Part shown: piece after piece, positions 5,076-5,257 of the stretch | Position numbering within the stretch: position 1 is the stretch's first letter | How the letters are laid out: each line of letters opens with the position of its first letter | Assembly: GCA_046262435.1 (NCBI GenBank) | Contig: JBHEMT010000119.1 | Span: 1-5,257 of the forward strand | Direction of reading: 5' to 3' | Length of the DNA stretch: 5,257 bases | Source: JBHEMT01 sp046262435 | GTDB taxonomy: Bacteria; Chloroflexota; Dormibacteria; Aeolococcales; Aeolococcaceae | Translations under genes and position numbers: made by a program | The notes under the pieces: generated by a model | Told to the model about the DNA's origin: nothing | Seen by the model: only the letters and a program-made list of their open reading frames with translations | The model's database searches: none

Positions 5076-5081
5076 GATACT
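5076..5081 (+). promoter_or_regulatory. Weak candidate -10 box GATACT for the SDR gene
   Basis: GATACT would place the transcription start near 5088 and give a leader of about 34 nt, which would include the GAGGAG ribosome site. It lies inside short GCGC flanks. No good -35 is visible at the right spacing, so this rests on position and partial match only. Confidence 0.3.
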
Positions 5082-5121
5082 GCGCGGCTGTTACCAGCCT
5101 GGTCGCCGAGGAGCCGCCTGC

Positions 5122-5257
5122 ATGTTCGAACTGACCGGTAAGGTCGCGGTGGTCACCGGTGGCTCACGAGGTCTCGGCCGGGCCGACTGCCTGGCCCTGG
5201 CGCGGGCCGGTGCCGACGTGGTGGTCACCGACATCCTCATGGAGTCGGACCCCGGCC
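5122..5257 (+). CDS. Short-chain dehydrogenase/reductase (SDR), 3'-truncated by window edge
   Basis: The visible 45 codons begin MFELTGKVAVVTGGSRGLGR, the first beta strand and nucleotide-binding loop of a classical SDR. The TGxxxGxG motif spans residues 12-19. The second strand ends VVVTDI, with Asp37 at its tip, the usual sign of NAD(H) preference over NADP(H). The ATG at 5122 is supported by GAGGAG (5109-5114) 7 nt upstream and by the standard SDR start. The catalytic Ser, Tyr and Lys lie beyond the window, so substrate cannot be assigned. It is 250 nt from the dehydrogenase, probably with its own promoter, but close enough to suggest the same pathway: oxidation of a 3-hydroxyacyl-CoA after the dehydrogenase and hydratase steps would fit. 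Many SDRs act on unrelated alcohols, so that role is only inference. Confidence 0.9.
   Translation, partial: MFELTGKVAVVTGGSRGLGRADCLALARAGADVVVTDILMESDPG

Noticed and set aside
4944..5141. 65-codon open frame in the spacer before the SDR gene
   Set aside because: GTG start without a ribosome site, Arg/Pro/Gly-rich composition, no motif, and it runs past the well-supported SDR start.

Overview
The window is a GC-rich stretch of bacterial chromosome with every supported gene on the + strand. Strong G/C third-position codon bias, GTG starts, a probable leaderless start and TANNNT-type -10 boxes suggest a high-GC Gram-positive-like lineage (Actinomycetota, or the Chloroflexota/Dormibacterota neighbourhood). 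This placement is an inference, since no marker gene is present.

Layout. (1) 1-1092: the 3' part of an AI-2E family (PerM-like) multi-pass membrane transporter, cut by the left edge. (2) 1093-1249: a spacer with a 10-bp GC hairpin, a TATAGT -10 box and a leader hairpin. (3) 1250-1438: a small 62-residue protein with two CxxC knuckles, probably a zinc ribbon. (4) 1439-1562: a spacer with hairpins and a -10 box placed so that the next gene is probably leaderless. (5) 1563-2558: an L-asparaginase of the Rhizobium etli (ReAV/PF06089) type with the complete known active-site set. (6) 2559-2764: a spacer carrying a near-consensus sigma-70-type promoter (TTGACA, 17 nt, TATAGT) followed by a 20-bp operator-like palindrome. 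(7) 2765-4871: a tight operon of two 138-residue MaoC/hotdog proteins (4-nt overlap) and an acyl-CoA dehydrogenase 17 nt further on. (8) 4872-5121: a G-rich spacer with short GC hairpins, a long imperfect inverted repeat and a possible -10 box. (9) 5122-5257: the first 45 codons of a short-chain dehydrogenase/reductase, cut by the right edge.

How the genes may work together. The MaoC pair resembles split (R)-specific hydratases/dehydratases such as HadAB, with one subunit carrying the catalytic Asp/His motif and the other a FAS1-like N-terminal-type hotdog. With an MCAD-like acyl-CoA dehydrogenase in the same transcript, and an SDR downstream that could oxidise a hydroxyacyl intermediate, the cluster reads as acyl-CoA oxidation (fatty acid, branched-chain or side-chain). 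The palindrome just after the predicted transcription start suggests local repression by a regulator not in this window. The transporter, zinc-ribbon protein and asparaginase look like independent housekeeping units. I see no mobile element, CRISPR, RNA gene or clearly new system. The most informative features are the regulatory ones.
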